Below are positions 8,301 through 14,357 of a stretch of DNA of 15,456 nucleotides, piece by piece (the stretch's first letter is position 1; the number at the start of each line of letters is the position of its first letter). The DNA is from Ferruginibacter sp. Lineage in GTDB: Bacteria > Bacteroidota > Bacteroidia > Chitinophagales > Chitinophagaceae. The DNA lies in contig JANXOQ010000071.1 of NCBI GenBank assembly GCA_025357775.1, positions 1 to 15,456 of the forward strand, in the 5' to 3' direction. The notes under the pieces were generated by a model. The model was not told where the DNA came from and ran no database searches. It was given only the letters and a program-made list of their open reading frames with translations. The position numbers were made by a program, and so were the translations under genes.

Positions 8301-10640
8301 AACACTCAAACTGGTTCTAACGGATGTGATAGTACAACGACTTTAAACTTTACGGTTTTGCCTACTAAAACTGTTTTAATAACAATTAATAAATGTAATA
8401 ACCAAGTACCATATAATTGGAATGGGCAATCACTTAGTACTGGCGGAACTTATACCAATATCCAAACAGGCTCTAATGGTTGTGATAGTACAACTACTTT
8501 GACTTTTATTGTAAAACCAGTAGCAACAGCTACAGTTAATGTAAGTGTTTGTAGTAATACACTCCCTTACACATGGAATGGGCAAAGTTTGAATGCAAGT
8601 GGTACATATAATAACACACAAGTGGCAGCAAATGGATGTGACAGCATTACCACATTAAATTTTATAGTAAAATTAGTAGCAACAATTAATATTGCAATAA
8701 GTAAATGTAATAATCAAGTGCCATATACTTGGAATGGACAAGTATTAAATGCCTCTGGAGTATACATAAATACTCAAATGGGTAATAATGGTTGCGATAG
8801 TATAACTACATTAAATTTTACAATAAAACCTACAAAGGCTGCTACAATAGATATAAGCAAGTGTAGTAGTCAAATACCGTTTATATGGAACGGACAAACG
8901 CTAAGTGCAAGTGGAACATTTACAAATACGCAAACTGGCTCTAATGGCTGTGATAGCACTACCACTTTAAATTTTACAATAAAACCTCTTGCCACGGCTA
9001 CAGAATCAATAACTGTTTGTAGCAATATATTGCCATATACTTGGAATGGGCAAAGTATAAACATTGCTGGTACTTATACCAATATCCAAACAAGCTCTAA
9101 TGGTTGTGACAGTACAACTACTTTAAACTTTATTGTAACCCCAACCCCAGCTGCTCCAACTACAATTGATAGACTACATTGCCAAAATACAGTTGTAACA
9201 AATTTAACCGCTACTGGAACAAATATTAAATGGTATACAACAGCTATTGGTGGCTCAGCAATACCAGCACCTTCTCCTTCTACATTAATTGTAGGAGATA
9301 TTATTTATTACGCTACTCAAACTGTAAACAATTGTGAAAGCCCAAGGACTGCGCTTGTAATAAAAATTATAGCTACACCTACAAAACCAATTGTACAAAC
9401 GCCTGTAACTTACTGCCCTGGTGACCCAGCTTTAGAATTAAATGCAACTGGCTTAAATCTGAAATGGTATACAACTGCAACGGGGGGCATTGAAAGTTTG
9501 GTGACTCCAACGCCTAGTACGGCTTTTGCTGGTACTACTACTTATTACGTAAGCCAATCCACTACTATTGGTAACTGCGAAGGACCAAGAGAAGCTATTG
9601 TTGTAAATGTAAATAACAATAATTTAAACGTTACTATCAACCCCAAGGATACTACTATCTGCGAAATGCAGAGTATTACTTATAGTCCAATTGTAATACC
9701 AGAAGCTACTACTTATGAATGGAGGGCAGTAGGTGTACCAAGCAAAACTATATCAAGTATAAATACCAAGGTAACTACAGTATCACCACTAGATACTGCA
9801 TCATATATTTTAAAATCTACACTAGGTGGTTGTGCTACAGAAACGATCGTAAAAGTAAATGTAATTTGGAAACCAGTTATAAATGCTGGTGTTAATAAAG
9901 CTATTTGCTTAAACGATTCTATTTTATTAGCACCCGTTATAACTCGAAAATCTAGCGACTTTATAAATTATTATTGGTTGCCAGTAGATAGTTTAAAAAC
10001 TGCAAACGAAATAAATACTATTGCCTTACCAAAATTATCTACTTGGTATACGATAACATATGTAACCAAACCTATTTATGGTTGTGACTTTACAGACTCT
10101 AGCAGGGTAAAAGTAACTGTGCAACCAAAGCTGATAGCCTTTGCTGGTAACGATACCATAGCAGTAAAAGATGCTCCACATAAACTGCGTGGTAATGGGG
10201 GCTTAAATTACAGTTGGTATTCTCCAAATGGATATAATATTACGAACTCTTTTAGCCAAAATGCGCTTATAACACTTAGTAATGACGCTAATGTATACCT
10301 TACTGTAAAAGATGCCATTGGTTGTGCTGCAAGTGATAGTATTTTTATAAAAGTGTATGAAGGGCCTACTTTTTATGTGCCTAATAGTTTTACACCCAAC
10401 GGCGATGGCTTAAACGATATTTTTAGAGTAATACCACCAGGTATAGCAAGTACAACCTATTTTAGAGTATTTAATCGATTTGGAGAATTAGTATTTGAAA
10501 CCAACCAATGGCTAAAAGGGTGGGATGGCACATTTAAAGGGAAGGAACAAAAAGCAGGAACTTATGTGTGGATGGTTAGCGGAGTAGATAGAAATAATAA
10601 AAAAATAGAAATAAAGGGTACTGTAAATTTGATTAGATAA
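5334..10640 (+). CDS. Giant modular adhesin-like protein with 13 tandem 52-residue repeats and T9SS type B (gliding-associated) C-terminus
   Basis: A 1768-residue exported protein. Residues 1-22 are a signal peptide ending Phe-Ala-Gln. Residues about 23-265 are a Cys- and Gly-rich N-terminal domain (GNCQPGPGNGG, GWYYRN, CCPGG, DNWGDG). A segment at about 270-350 looks Ig-like, and about 357-428 resembles a SprB-type repeat (ISITEPTC...VTDNVDC). Two Ig-like modules with the SYC...LxWYTT...TxYYVTQ pattern lie at about 433-515 and 517-600. Residues 603-1278 are 13 repeats of 52 residues. Two further Ig-like modules follow at about 1280-1420, then PKD/Ig-like beta domains to about 1675. Residues 1679-1768 are the gliding-motility-associated/T9SS type B domain (VPNSFTPNGDGLNDIF, FNRFGELVFET, GWDGTFKG, GTYVW). 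Family members are exported by T9SS and held at the cell surface, acting in adhesion or gliding. The ligand is unknown. It forms an operon with the small exported protein 4 bp upstream. Confidence 0.93.
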   Translation: MIKFIHRYFVILLCFSIKFSFAQFITTTVNPAITGKLANCIAVNGLPTVTVKFLSGAGSNLNASGSLVILDPCDTSLVEISINNVRWDNGAPDLNWLHSVYFPASTGFLFQNAILPVPPTTTTASGWVFMPNGCTGVGGGCINNPAGNCQPGPGNGGTAGGPGWYYRNITGTSTNAGCCPGGQSTPSPCDNWGDGNLSCNNEFPIKFTARICNNALTNSQYFLKIRFDMDGNTGCWGCQNINARSEIVFSINIVPFTTTLFSPTPTATPPLKTCTPVLTFSDTLKGGCGNGNTIEWWTAPIGGTLVGTGSPFVYTGAVCAGGTTLYAACCPIGNTCNNRKAFVIPNSCPPPIAISNISITEPTCVTNCGSINFINVTGAIGPVTYRLFPGNITNSTGVFNCLPLGPSYFITVTDNVDCQVSAPIEFMLPVCGQPITNPISYCLNQPAVPLTATLTTGGSNLMWYTTLIGGSSTSIAPTPITTAVGSTIYYVTQMVSGVESTPRMPLVVSVLPLPLLPLVASSISYCKNAAATSLTASGTNLLWYTAATGGIGSATAPTPSTATIGSTTYYVTQSSTATPFCESLRAAITVTIKPTAIATINISRCSNQLPFIWNGQTLNAGGTFTNTQLGANGCDSVTTLILTVKPTATAIVNISKCSNQLPFVWNGQSINLGGAYTNIQLAANGCDSVTTLNFTVKPTTTAIISISKCNNQLPFLWNGQSLSIGGTYNNTQIGANGCDSTTTLNFAVKPTTAATTAISKCSNQIPFIWNGQSLSAGGIFTNTQTGFNGCDSTTTLNFTVNPTKAINIAINKCSNILPFLWNGQSLTTAGTYTNTQTSTNGCDSTTTLTFTVIPGAAATVTASVCSNILPYTWNGQILTLSGTYTNTQPGPGGCDSITTLNFTVKPTSNAALTISVCNNTLPYIWNGQSLSTGGIYTNTQIGSNGCDSTTTLNFTVKPTTAATIAISKCSNQIPFIWNGQSLSASGIFTNTQTGSNGCDSTTTLNFTVLPTKTVLITINKCNNQVPYNWNGQSLSTGGTYTNIQTGSNGCDSTTTLTFIVKPVATATVNVSVCSNTLPYTWNGQSLNASGTYNNTQVAANGCDSITTLNFIVKLVATINIAISKCNNQVPYTWNGQVLNASGVYINTQMGNNGCDSITTLNFTIKPTKAATIDISKCSSQIPFIWNGQTLSASGTFTNTQTGSNGCDSTTTLNFTIKPLATATESITVCSNILPYTWNGQSINIAGTYTNIQTSSNGCDSTTTLNFIVTPTPAAPTTIDRLHCQNTVVTNLTATGTNIKWYTTAIGGSAIPAPSPSTLIVGDIIYYATQTVNNCESPRTALVIKIIATPTKPIVQTPVTYCPGDPALELNATGLNLKWYTTATGGIESLVTPTPSTAFAGTTTYYVSQSTTIGNCEGPREAIVVNVNNNNLNVTINPKDTTICEMQSITYSPIVIPEATTYEWRAVGVPSKTISSINTKVTTVSPLDTASYILKSTLGGCATETIVKVNVIWKPVINAGVNKAICLNDSILLAPVITRKSSDFINYYWLPVDSLKTANEINTIALPKLSTWYTITYVTKPIYGCDFTDSSRVKVTVQPKLIAFAGNDTIAVKDAPHKLRGNGGLNYSWYSPNGYNITNSFSQNALITLSNDANVYLTVKDAIGCAASDSIFIKVYEGPTFYVPNSFTPNGDGLNDIFRVIPPGIASTTYFRVFNRFGELVFETNQWLKGWDGTFKGKEQKAGTYVWMVSGVDRNNKKIEIKGTVNLIR
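7140..9167 (+). repeat. 13 in-frame tandem repeats of 156 bp (52 residues)
   Basis: The array runs from codon 603 to codon 1278 of the giant protein with no insertion or deletion: 13 units of exactly 156 bp account for the whole span. Invariant or near-invariant positions in each unit are Cys3, Pro8, Trp11-Asn12-Gly13-Gln14, Gly20, Asn24, Gln26, Gly31-Cys32-Asp33-Ser34, Thr36-Thr37-Leu38 and Val/Ile42. Each unit has exactly two cysteines (3 and 32), suggesting one disulfide per beta-sandwich-like module. Units 4, 8 and 12 are most alike (NQIPFIWNGQ or SQIPFIWNGQ), also at DNA level. Units 5 and 9 begin Asn-Lys-Cys, and units 6 and 10 begin Ser-Val-Cys and carry Cys-Asp-Ser-Ile. This points to growth by duplication of a 4-unit block (624 bp). 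Confidence 0.95.
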
Positions 10641-10888
10641 ATATTGAATTTTTAGTTGTTTTAATCACTTAAAAAGCATTAGCATTTTGTTGGTGTTTTT
10701 TTAAATTTTTGCAAATGTGTTAAAAAATACGGGCGTAATGGATATTTGTGTTGGTGTTTATTTTTGTTGATTAATCTTTTTTTAAGAATATTGTTTCTAT
10801 TTTCTACATCAAATTAAATTTACAAGGGTAACTAAGAAAAATTATTACCTTTATGGATATAATATATTTAATCTTTTAAAAAAATAAA
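10641..10888. other. Intergenic region between the adhesin-like gene and the YtxH-like gene
   Basis: About 250 bp of AT-rich DNA. A motif GTTGGTGTTT occurs twice (near 10689 and 10750) in T-rich surroundings, without a clear stem. The sequence TACCTTTA at 10846-10853, about 35 bp before the next start codon, resembles the -7 promoter pattern TAnnTTTG with one mismatch, but there is no matching TTG upstream. I see no strong terminator for the adhesin-like gene. Confidence 0.35.
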
Positions 10889-11188
10889 ATGAGCGTAAAC
10901 TCTAAACACATCGCTACCTTCTTATTAGGAGCAGCGGCGGCATTAGCTGCAAACAAGTATATGAGCATGTCACCAGACGAAAAAGAAAAACTAGCAAATG
11001 ATTTAAAAAATAAAGCAAATCTATTAAAAGATGAAGCAGAAAATTTTGCGGAAAAAGCAAAAGATTATTTTGTGGAATTGAAAACAAAAGGAACAGATGT
11101 TTTAAAAGACCATGTAGCCGATGCGGAAAAAATGATGGCTGAATTATTTGATAAAAAAGTGGAAAACAACAACACTCCAATTTTATAA
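10889..11188 (+). CDS. YtxH-like small membrane-anchored protein
   Basis: A 99-residue protein. Residues about 6-24 are a hydrophobic, Ala/Gly-rich segment (HIATFLLGAAAALAAN) that probably anchors it in the inner membrane. The rest is a highly charged Lys/Glu/Asp-rich amphipathic helix, likely coiled coil, with repeated 'DEAENFAEKAKDYF'-like stretches. This is the layout of YtxH-domain proteins (general-stress-associated in Bacillus); the biochemical role of the family is not established. It appears monocistronic: about 250 bp of non-coding DNA precede it and a terminator follows 10 bp after the stop. Assignment rests on architecture rather than a specific motif, so an LEA-like or apolipoprotein-like helical protein is an alternative label. 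Confidence 0.8.
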   Translation: MSVNSKHIATFLLGAAAALAANKYMSMSPDEKEKLANDLKNKANLLKDEAENFAEKAKDYFVELKTKGTDVLKDHVADAEKMMAELFDKKVENNNTPIL

Positions 11189-11197
11189 AAATTAACG

Positions 11198-11224
11198 AAT
11201 GTGCTTTTTGAGCACATTTTTTTT
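11198..11224 (+). terminator. Rho-independent terminator after the YtxH-like gene
   Basis: A perfect 8-bp stem, AATGTGCT (11198-11205) with AGCACATT (11211-11218), closes a 5-base loop, and the right arm runs directly into a T tract reaching 11224. It separates the YtxH-like gene from carB. Confidence 0.85.
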
Positions 11225-11240
11225 ATTATTTATTTCCCTT

Positions 11241-11249
11241 TATTTTTGC
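11241..11249 (+). promoter_or_regulatory. Candidate -7 promoter element for carB
   Basis: TATTTTTGC at 11241-11249 matches the Bacteroidota -7 consensus TAnnTTTG followed by C. It lies about 26 bp before the carB start and just after the upstream terminator, where a promoter is needed. There is no TTG at the expected -33 spacing, because that position is the terminator T tract, so support is partial. Confidence 0.35.
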
Positions 11250-11250
11250 T

Positions 11251-11266
11251 CGCCTAACAAAAGGCG
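11251..11266 (+). promoter_or_regulatory. Small GC hairpin in the carB leader
   Basis: CGCCT (11251-11255) and AGGCG (11262-11266) can pair around the loop AACAAA, followed by TTTT and then the carB ATG eight bases past the stem. In this AT-rich genome a perfect GC-rich stem directly before a start codon is conspicuous. It could affect translation initiation or be a short attenuator-like structure, or it could be chance given only five base pairs. Confidence 0.3.
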
Positions 11267-11274
11267 TTTTACTT

Positions 11275-14160
11275 ATGCCGAAGAACGAAAAAATACAATC
11301 AGTTTTAATTATTGGAAGCGGTCCTATTGTAATTGGGCAAGCCTGCGAGTTTGATTATAGTGGCACACAAGCCGCTCGTAGCCTGCGTGAAGAGGGCATT
11401 AAAGTAATTTTGATAAATAGTAATCCTGCTACGATAATGACCGATCCTATGATGGCCGATAGGGTTTATTTACTTCCGCTTACGGTAGAAAGTATCGAAC
11501 AAATTTTGGAAGAGAACCAAATAGATGCTGTACTGCCAACCATGGGTGGACAAACGGCTTTGAATTTGTGTAAAGAAGCAGACGAATTGGGTGTTTGGGA
11601 AAAATACAACGTAAAATTAATAGGTGTCGATATTAAGGCAATTGAAAAAGCAGAAGATAGAGAGAAATTTAGATTGTGGATGATTGAAATGGGTATTCCT
11701 GTTTGCCAAGCAAATATTGCCAATTCATTTTTAGAAGGAAAGGAATTTGCGCAAGAGATTGGATTTCCATTAGTGCTTCGTCCATCGTTTACCCTTGGTG
11801 GAAGCGGTGGTGCTATCATTTTTAAAAAAGAAGATTTGGATGAAGGGTTGAACAATGCCCTTACTGCAAGCCCAATACATGAAGTGTTGGTGGAAAAAGC
11901 CATTGTTGGTTGGAAAGAATTTGAGCTAGAATTGCTTAGAGATAATGCAGATAACGTTGCCATAATTTGTACCGTAGAAAATTTTGACCCCATGGGTGTA
12001 CATACAGGGGATAGCATAACCGTAGCACCTGCTATGACACTGAGCGACACTGCTTACCAACTTATGCGTAACACTGCAATTTCTATGATGCGTAACCTTG
12101 GAAATTTTGCTGGTGGTTGTAACGTACAATTTGCACTTAACCCACATACCGAAGAAATAATAGTAGTAGAAATAAACCCACGTGTAAGCCGCAGCTCAGC
12201 ACTGGCAAGCAAAGCCACAGGTTATCCTATTGCAAAAATTGCTGCTAAACTGGCCATTGGTTATAATTTAGATGAATTAAAAAATCAAATTACACAAAGT
12301 ACATCGGCTTATTTTGAACCTGCGCTGGATTATGTAATTGTAAAAATACCTCGTTGGAATTTTGATAAATTTAAAGGTGCAAATGATACACTTGGTTTTC
12401 AAATGAAATCGGTTGGTGAAGTAATGGCCATTGGTAGAAGCTTTGCTGAAGCCATACAAAAAGCCTGTGTGAGTTTAGAAAACGAAGCGGTTGGGTTAGG
12501 TTATTACGGTAAGAGTGTAATGAAGGCAGAAGAACTTATTGAGTATATAAAAATACCAAAGTGGGATAGGGTGTTTCGCATAAAAGATGCATTGATGGCT
12601 GGTGTGAGCGTAAAGCGTATTTGCGAAAGCACAAAAATAGACCGTTGGTTTATTTATCAAATACAAAAAATAGCAGATTGCGAAAAACAAATAGCCAACT
12701 ATGATTTTGATACGCTGCCTGAAGCATTGTTAAGAGAAGCTAAAATGATTGGCTTTAGCGATGAACAAATGGTACGCATTATGCAAGATGGAGATGCAGA
12801 TAAATTATACGAACGTAGAAAAAAATTGGGAATTACAAGGGTCTTTAAAATGGTAGATACTTGTAGTGCTGAGTTTGAGGCAAAGACACCTTATTTTTAT
12901 AGTACGTTTGAAGCCCCCTCTAACTCCCCCGAAGGTGGAGGACTAGTCTCCAACGAGTCGAAAGTTTCTCCTAGAGTATTAGAGAGCCAGAACCCTCCTT
13001 CGGGGGGCAGGGGGGCTATAATTGTACTTGGTAGTGGCCCTAACCGAATAGGACAGGGTATTGAGTTTGATTACTGCTGTGTACACGGCTTGCTTGCTAT
13101 TAAAGAAGCAGGTATGGAAGCAATAATGGTAAACTGCAATCCTGAAACGGTGAGTACAGATTTTGACATGGCGGATAAACTATATTTTGAACCTGTATAT
13201 TGGGAGCATATTTGGGAAATAATAGAGCATGAAAAACCCGAAGGTGTTATTGTACAATTGGGTGGACAAACAGCTTTGAAGCTTGCAAAAAAATTAACTG
13301 AAAAAGGCGTAAAAATTATTGGTACATCTTTCGATAGTATGGATATAGCCGAAGACAGAGGTCGTTTTAGCGATATTTTAAAAGAACTGGAAATACCTTA
13401 TCCAAATTATGGCACAGCATACAATACTGATGAAGCAATTGAAGTAGCCAAAGAAGTTGGTTACCCTGTATTGCTTCGACCAAGCTATGTGCTAGGCGGG
13501 CAGCGTATGAGGATTGTATTAAATGATGATGAACTTGAAAAGGGTGTTTTGAGTTTACTAAAACATTTGCCTGGCAATAAAATTTTGATAGATCATTTTT
13601 TAGATAGATGCCAAGAAGCAGAAATAGATGCCATTTTTGATGGAGAAGATTTTCATGTAATGGGATTGATGGAACACATAGAACCTGCTGGTATCCATAG
13701 CGGAGATAGCAATGCAGTATTGCCACAATTTAACCTTACGCCATTAGTAGTGCATGCCATGGAAGAGTATGCAGAAAAAATTGCAAGAACGCTAAATATA
13801 AAAGGCTTAATTAATATTCAATTTGCTATAAAAGAAGGAAAAGTGTATGTGATAGAAGCAAACCCAAGGGCTAGCCGCACTACTCCATTTATTGCAAAAG
13901 CATATGGTATTCCATACCTTAACATTGCTACAAAAATTATGCTTGGTGTTGCCAAGTTAAAAGATTTTACTTTCGAAAAAAACCTTACTGGCTTTGCTAT
14001 TAAAGAGCCTGTGTTTAGCTTTAATAAATTTCCTGGAGTAAATAAAGAGCTTGGTCCAGAAATGAAAAGTACTGGCGAAGCTATTAGGTTTATAAAAGAT
14101 TTACGAGACCCTTATTTTAGACAATTGTATAAGGAGAGGAGTATGCACTTGAGTAAGTAA
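11275..14160 (+). CDS. carB: Carbamoyl-phosphate synthase large subunit (CarB), lacking the MGS-like allosteric domain and carrying an in-frame palindromic insert
   Basis: CarB uses ammonia from the CarA glutaminase, bicarbonate and two ATP to make carbamoyl phosphate for pyrimidines and arginine. The N-terminal carboxyphosphate half starts VLIIGSGPIVIGQACEFDYS, with the ATP-grasp metal ligands Glu299 and Asn301 in VEINPRVSRSS, the same numbering as E. coli. An oligomerisation region follows (about 400-545). The C-terminal carbamoyl-phosphate half begins IIVLGSGPNRIGQGIEFDYC and has Glu861/Asn863 in EANPRASRTTPF. The protein is 961 residues against about 1073 in E. coli: it stops soon after GPEMKSTGEAIRF and lacks the roughly 135-residue MGS-like regulatory domain, as I recall for other Bacteroidota. 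The linker between halves carries about 35 residues (546-580, Pro/Ser/Gly-rich) encoded by a palindromic element, explaining the +20 offset of the second half. carA is not in the window. Confidence 0.96.
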   Translation: MPKNEKIQSVLIIGSGPIVIGQACEFDYSGTQAARSLREEGIKVILINSNPATIMTDPMMADRVYLLPLTVESIEQILEENQIDAVLPTMGGQTALNLCKEADELGVWEKYNVKLIGVDIKAIEKAEDREKFRLWMIEMGIPVCQANIANSFLEGKEFAQEIGFPLVLRPSFTLGGSGGAIIFKKEDLDEGLNNALTASPIHEVLVEKAIVGWKEFELELLRDNADNVAIICTVENFDPMGVHTGDSITVAPAMTLSDTAYQLMRNTAISMMRNLGNFAGGCNVQFALNPHTEEIIVVEINPRVSRSSALASKATGYPIAKIAAKLAIGYNLDELKNQITQSTSAYFEPALDYVIVKIPRWNFDKFKGANDTLGFQMKSVGEVMAIGRSFAEAIQKACVSLENEAVGLGYYGKSVMKAEELIEYIKIPKWDRVFRIKDALMAGVSVKRICESTKIDRWFIYQIQKIADCEKQIANYDFDTLPEALLREAKMIGFSDEQMVRIMQDGDADKLYERRKKLGITRVFKMVDTCSAEFEAKTPYFYSTFEAPSNSPEGGGLVSNESKVSPRVLESQNPPSGGRGAIIVLGSGPNRIGQGIEFDYCCVHGLLAIKEAGMEAIMVNCNPETVSTDFDMADKLYFEPVYWEHIWEIIEHEKPEGVIVQLGGQTALKLAKKLTEKGVKIIGTSFDSMDIAEDRGRFSDILKELEIPYPNYGTAYNTDEAIEVAKEVGYPVLLRPSYVLGGQRMRIVLNDDELEKGVLSLLKHLPGNKILIDHFLDRCQEAEIDAIFDGEDFHVMGLMEHIEPAGIHSGDSNAVLPQFNLTPLVVHAMEEYAEKIARTLNIKGLINIQFAIKEGKVYVIEANPRASRTTPFIAKAYGIPYLNIATKIMLGVAKLKDFTFEKNLTGFAIKEPVFSFNKFPGVNKELGPEMKSTGEAIRFIKDLRDPYFRQLYKERSMHLSK
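12912..13017 (+). repeat. GC-rich palindromic element read in frame inside carB
   Basis: A GC-rich island of about 106 bp in an AT-rich gene. The left end AGCCCCCTCTAACTCCCCC, then GAAGG, is mirrored by the right end, whose reverse complement reads AGCCCCCCTGCCCCCC, then GAAGG. The similarity continues inward: TCTCCAACGAGTC on the left against TCTCTAATACTC on the right, and the midpoint is GAAAGTTTC (12960-12968). The whole element is therefore one imperfect hairpin centred near 12964. It encodes about 35 residues (APSNSPEGGG ... NPPSGGRGA) without stop codons, exactly in the linker between the two CarB halves where length is tolerated. It resembles in concept the Rickettsia palindromic elements inside genes. 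From memory, similar CCCCC...GAAGG...GGGGG palindromes are scattered in some Bacteroidota genomes. No transposase is nearby. Confidence 0.85.
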
Positions 14161-14253
14161 GAAGTTTTAGCAATTTTTTGTGTATTTCTAAGTTTAAACA
14201 GCCTAAGACTAATTTTAAAGTATTGAATTTGAACTAGTCGCTACAAATTGTTT

Positions 14254-14274
14254 AAGGTCACAAATTGTGACCTT
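14254..14274. promoter_or_regulatory. Perfect 21-bp palindrome upstream of the ORF6N gene (operator candidate)
   Basis: AAGGTCACAA (14254-14263) and TTGTGACCTT (14265-14274) are exact reverse complements around a single central A. There is no T tract after it, so it is a poor intrinsic terminator for carB, which ends 94 bp upstream. It lies 84 bp before the likely ORF6N start. The inner core TCACAAATTGTGA recurs with one change inside the ORF6N gene (14577-14589). A binding site for a dimeric regulator, possibly the ORF6N protein itself, is the simplest reading. Confidence 0.5.
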
Positions 14275-14357
14275 GAACGTAGAATGAGTAGCAATATAAA
14301 ATGCCGCCGCTATACCTTTTCTTAACAGAGTATAGTTTATACATAATAAAAAGTAAT

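Noticed and set aside
7140..9167. Regularly spaced repeats that might be taken for a CRISPR array or non-coding satellite.
   Set aside because: The period is 156 bp, the whole array is one open frame, and variation follows protein-level constraint.
11466..12050. A 194-residue minus-strand open frame inside carB.
   Set aside because: Antisense shadow of strongly conserved carB coding sequence, with no motif of its own.
11275..14160. carB as a truncated pseudogene because it is about 110 residues shorter than the E. coli protein.
   Set aside because: Both catalytic halves and their metal-binding motifs are intact, and the end (DLRDPYFRQLYKER) looks like a normal terminus of the short Bacteroidota form rather than a random truncation.
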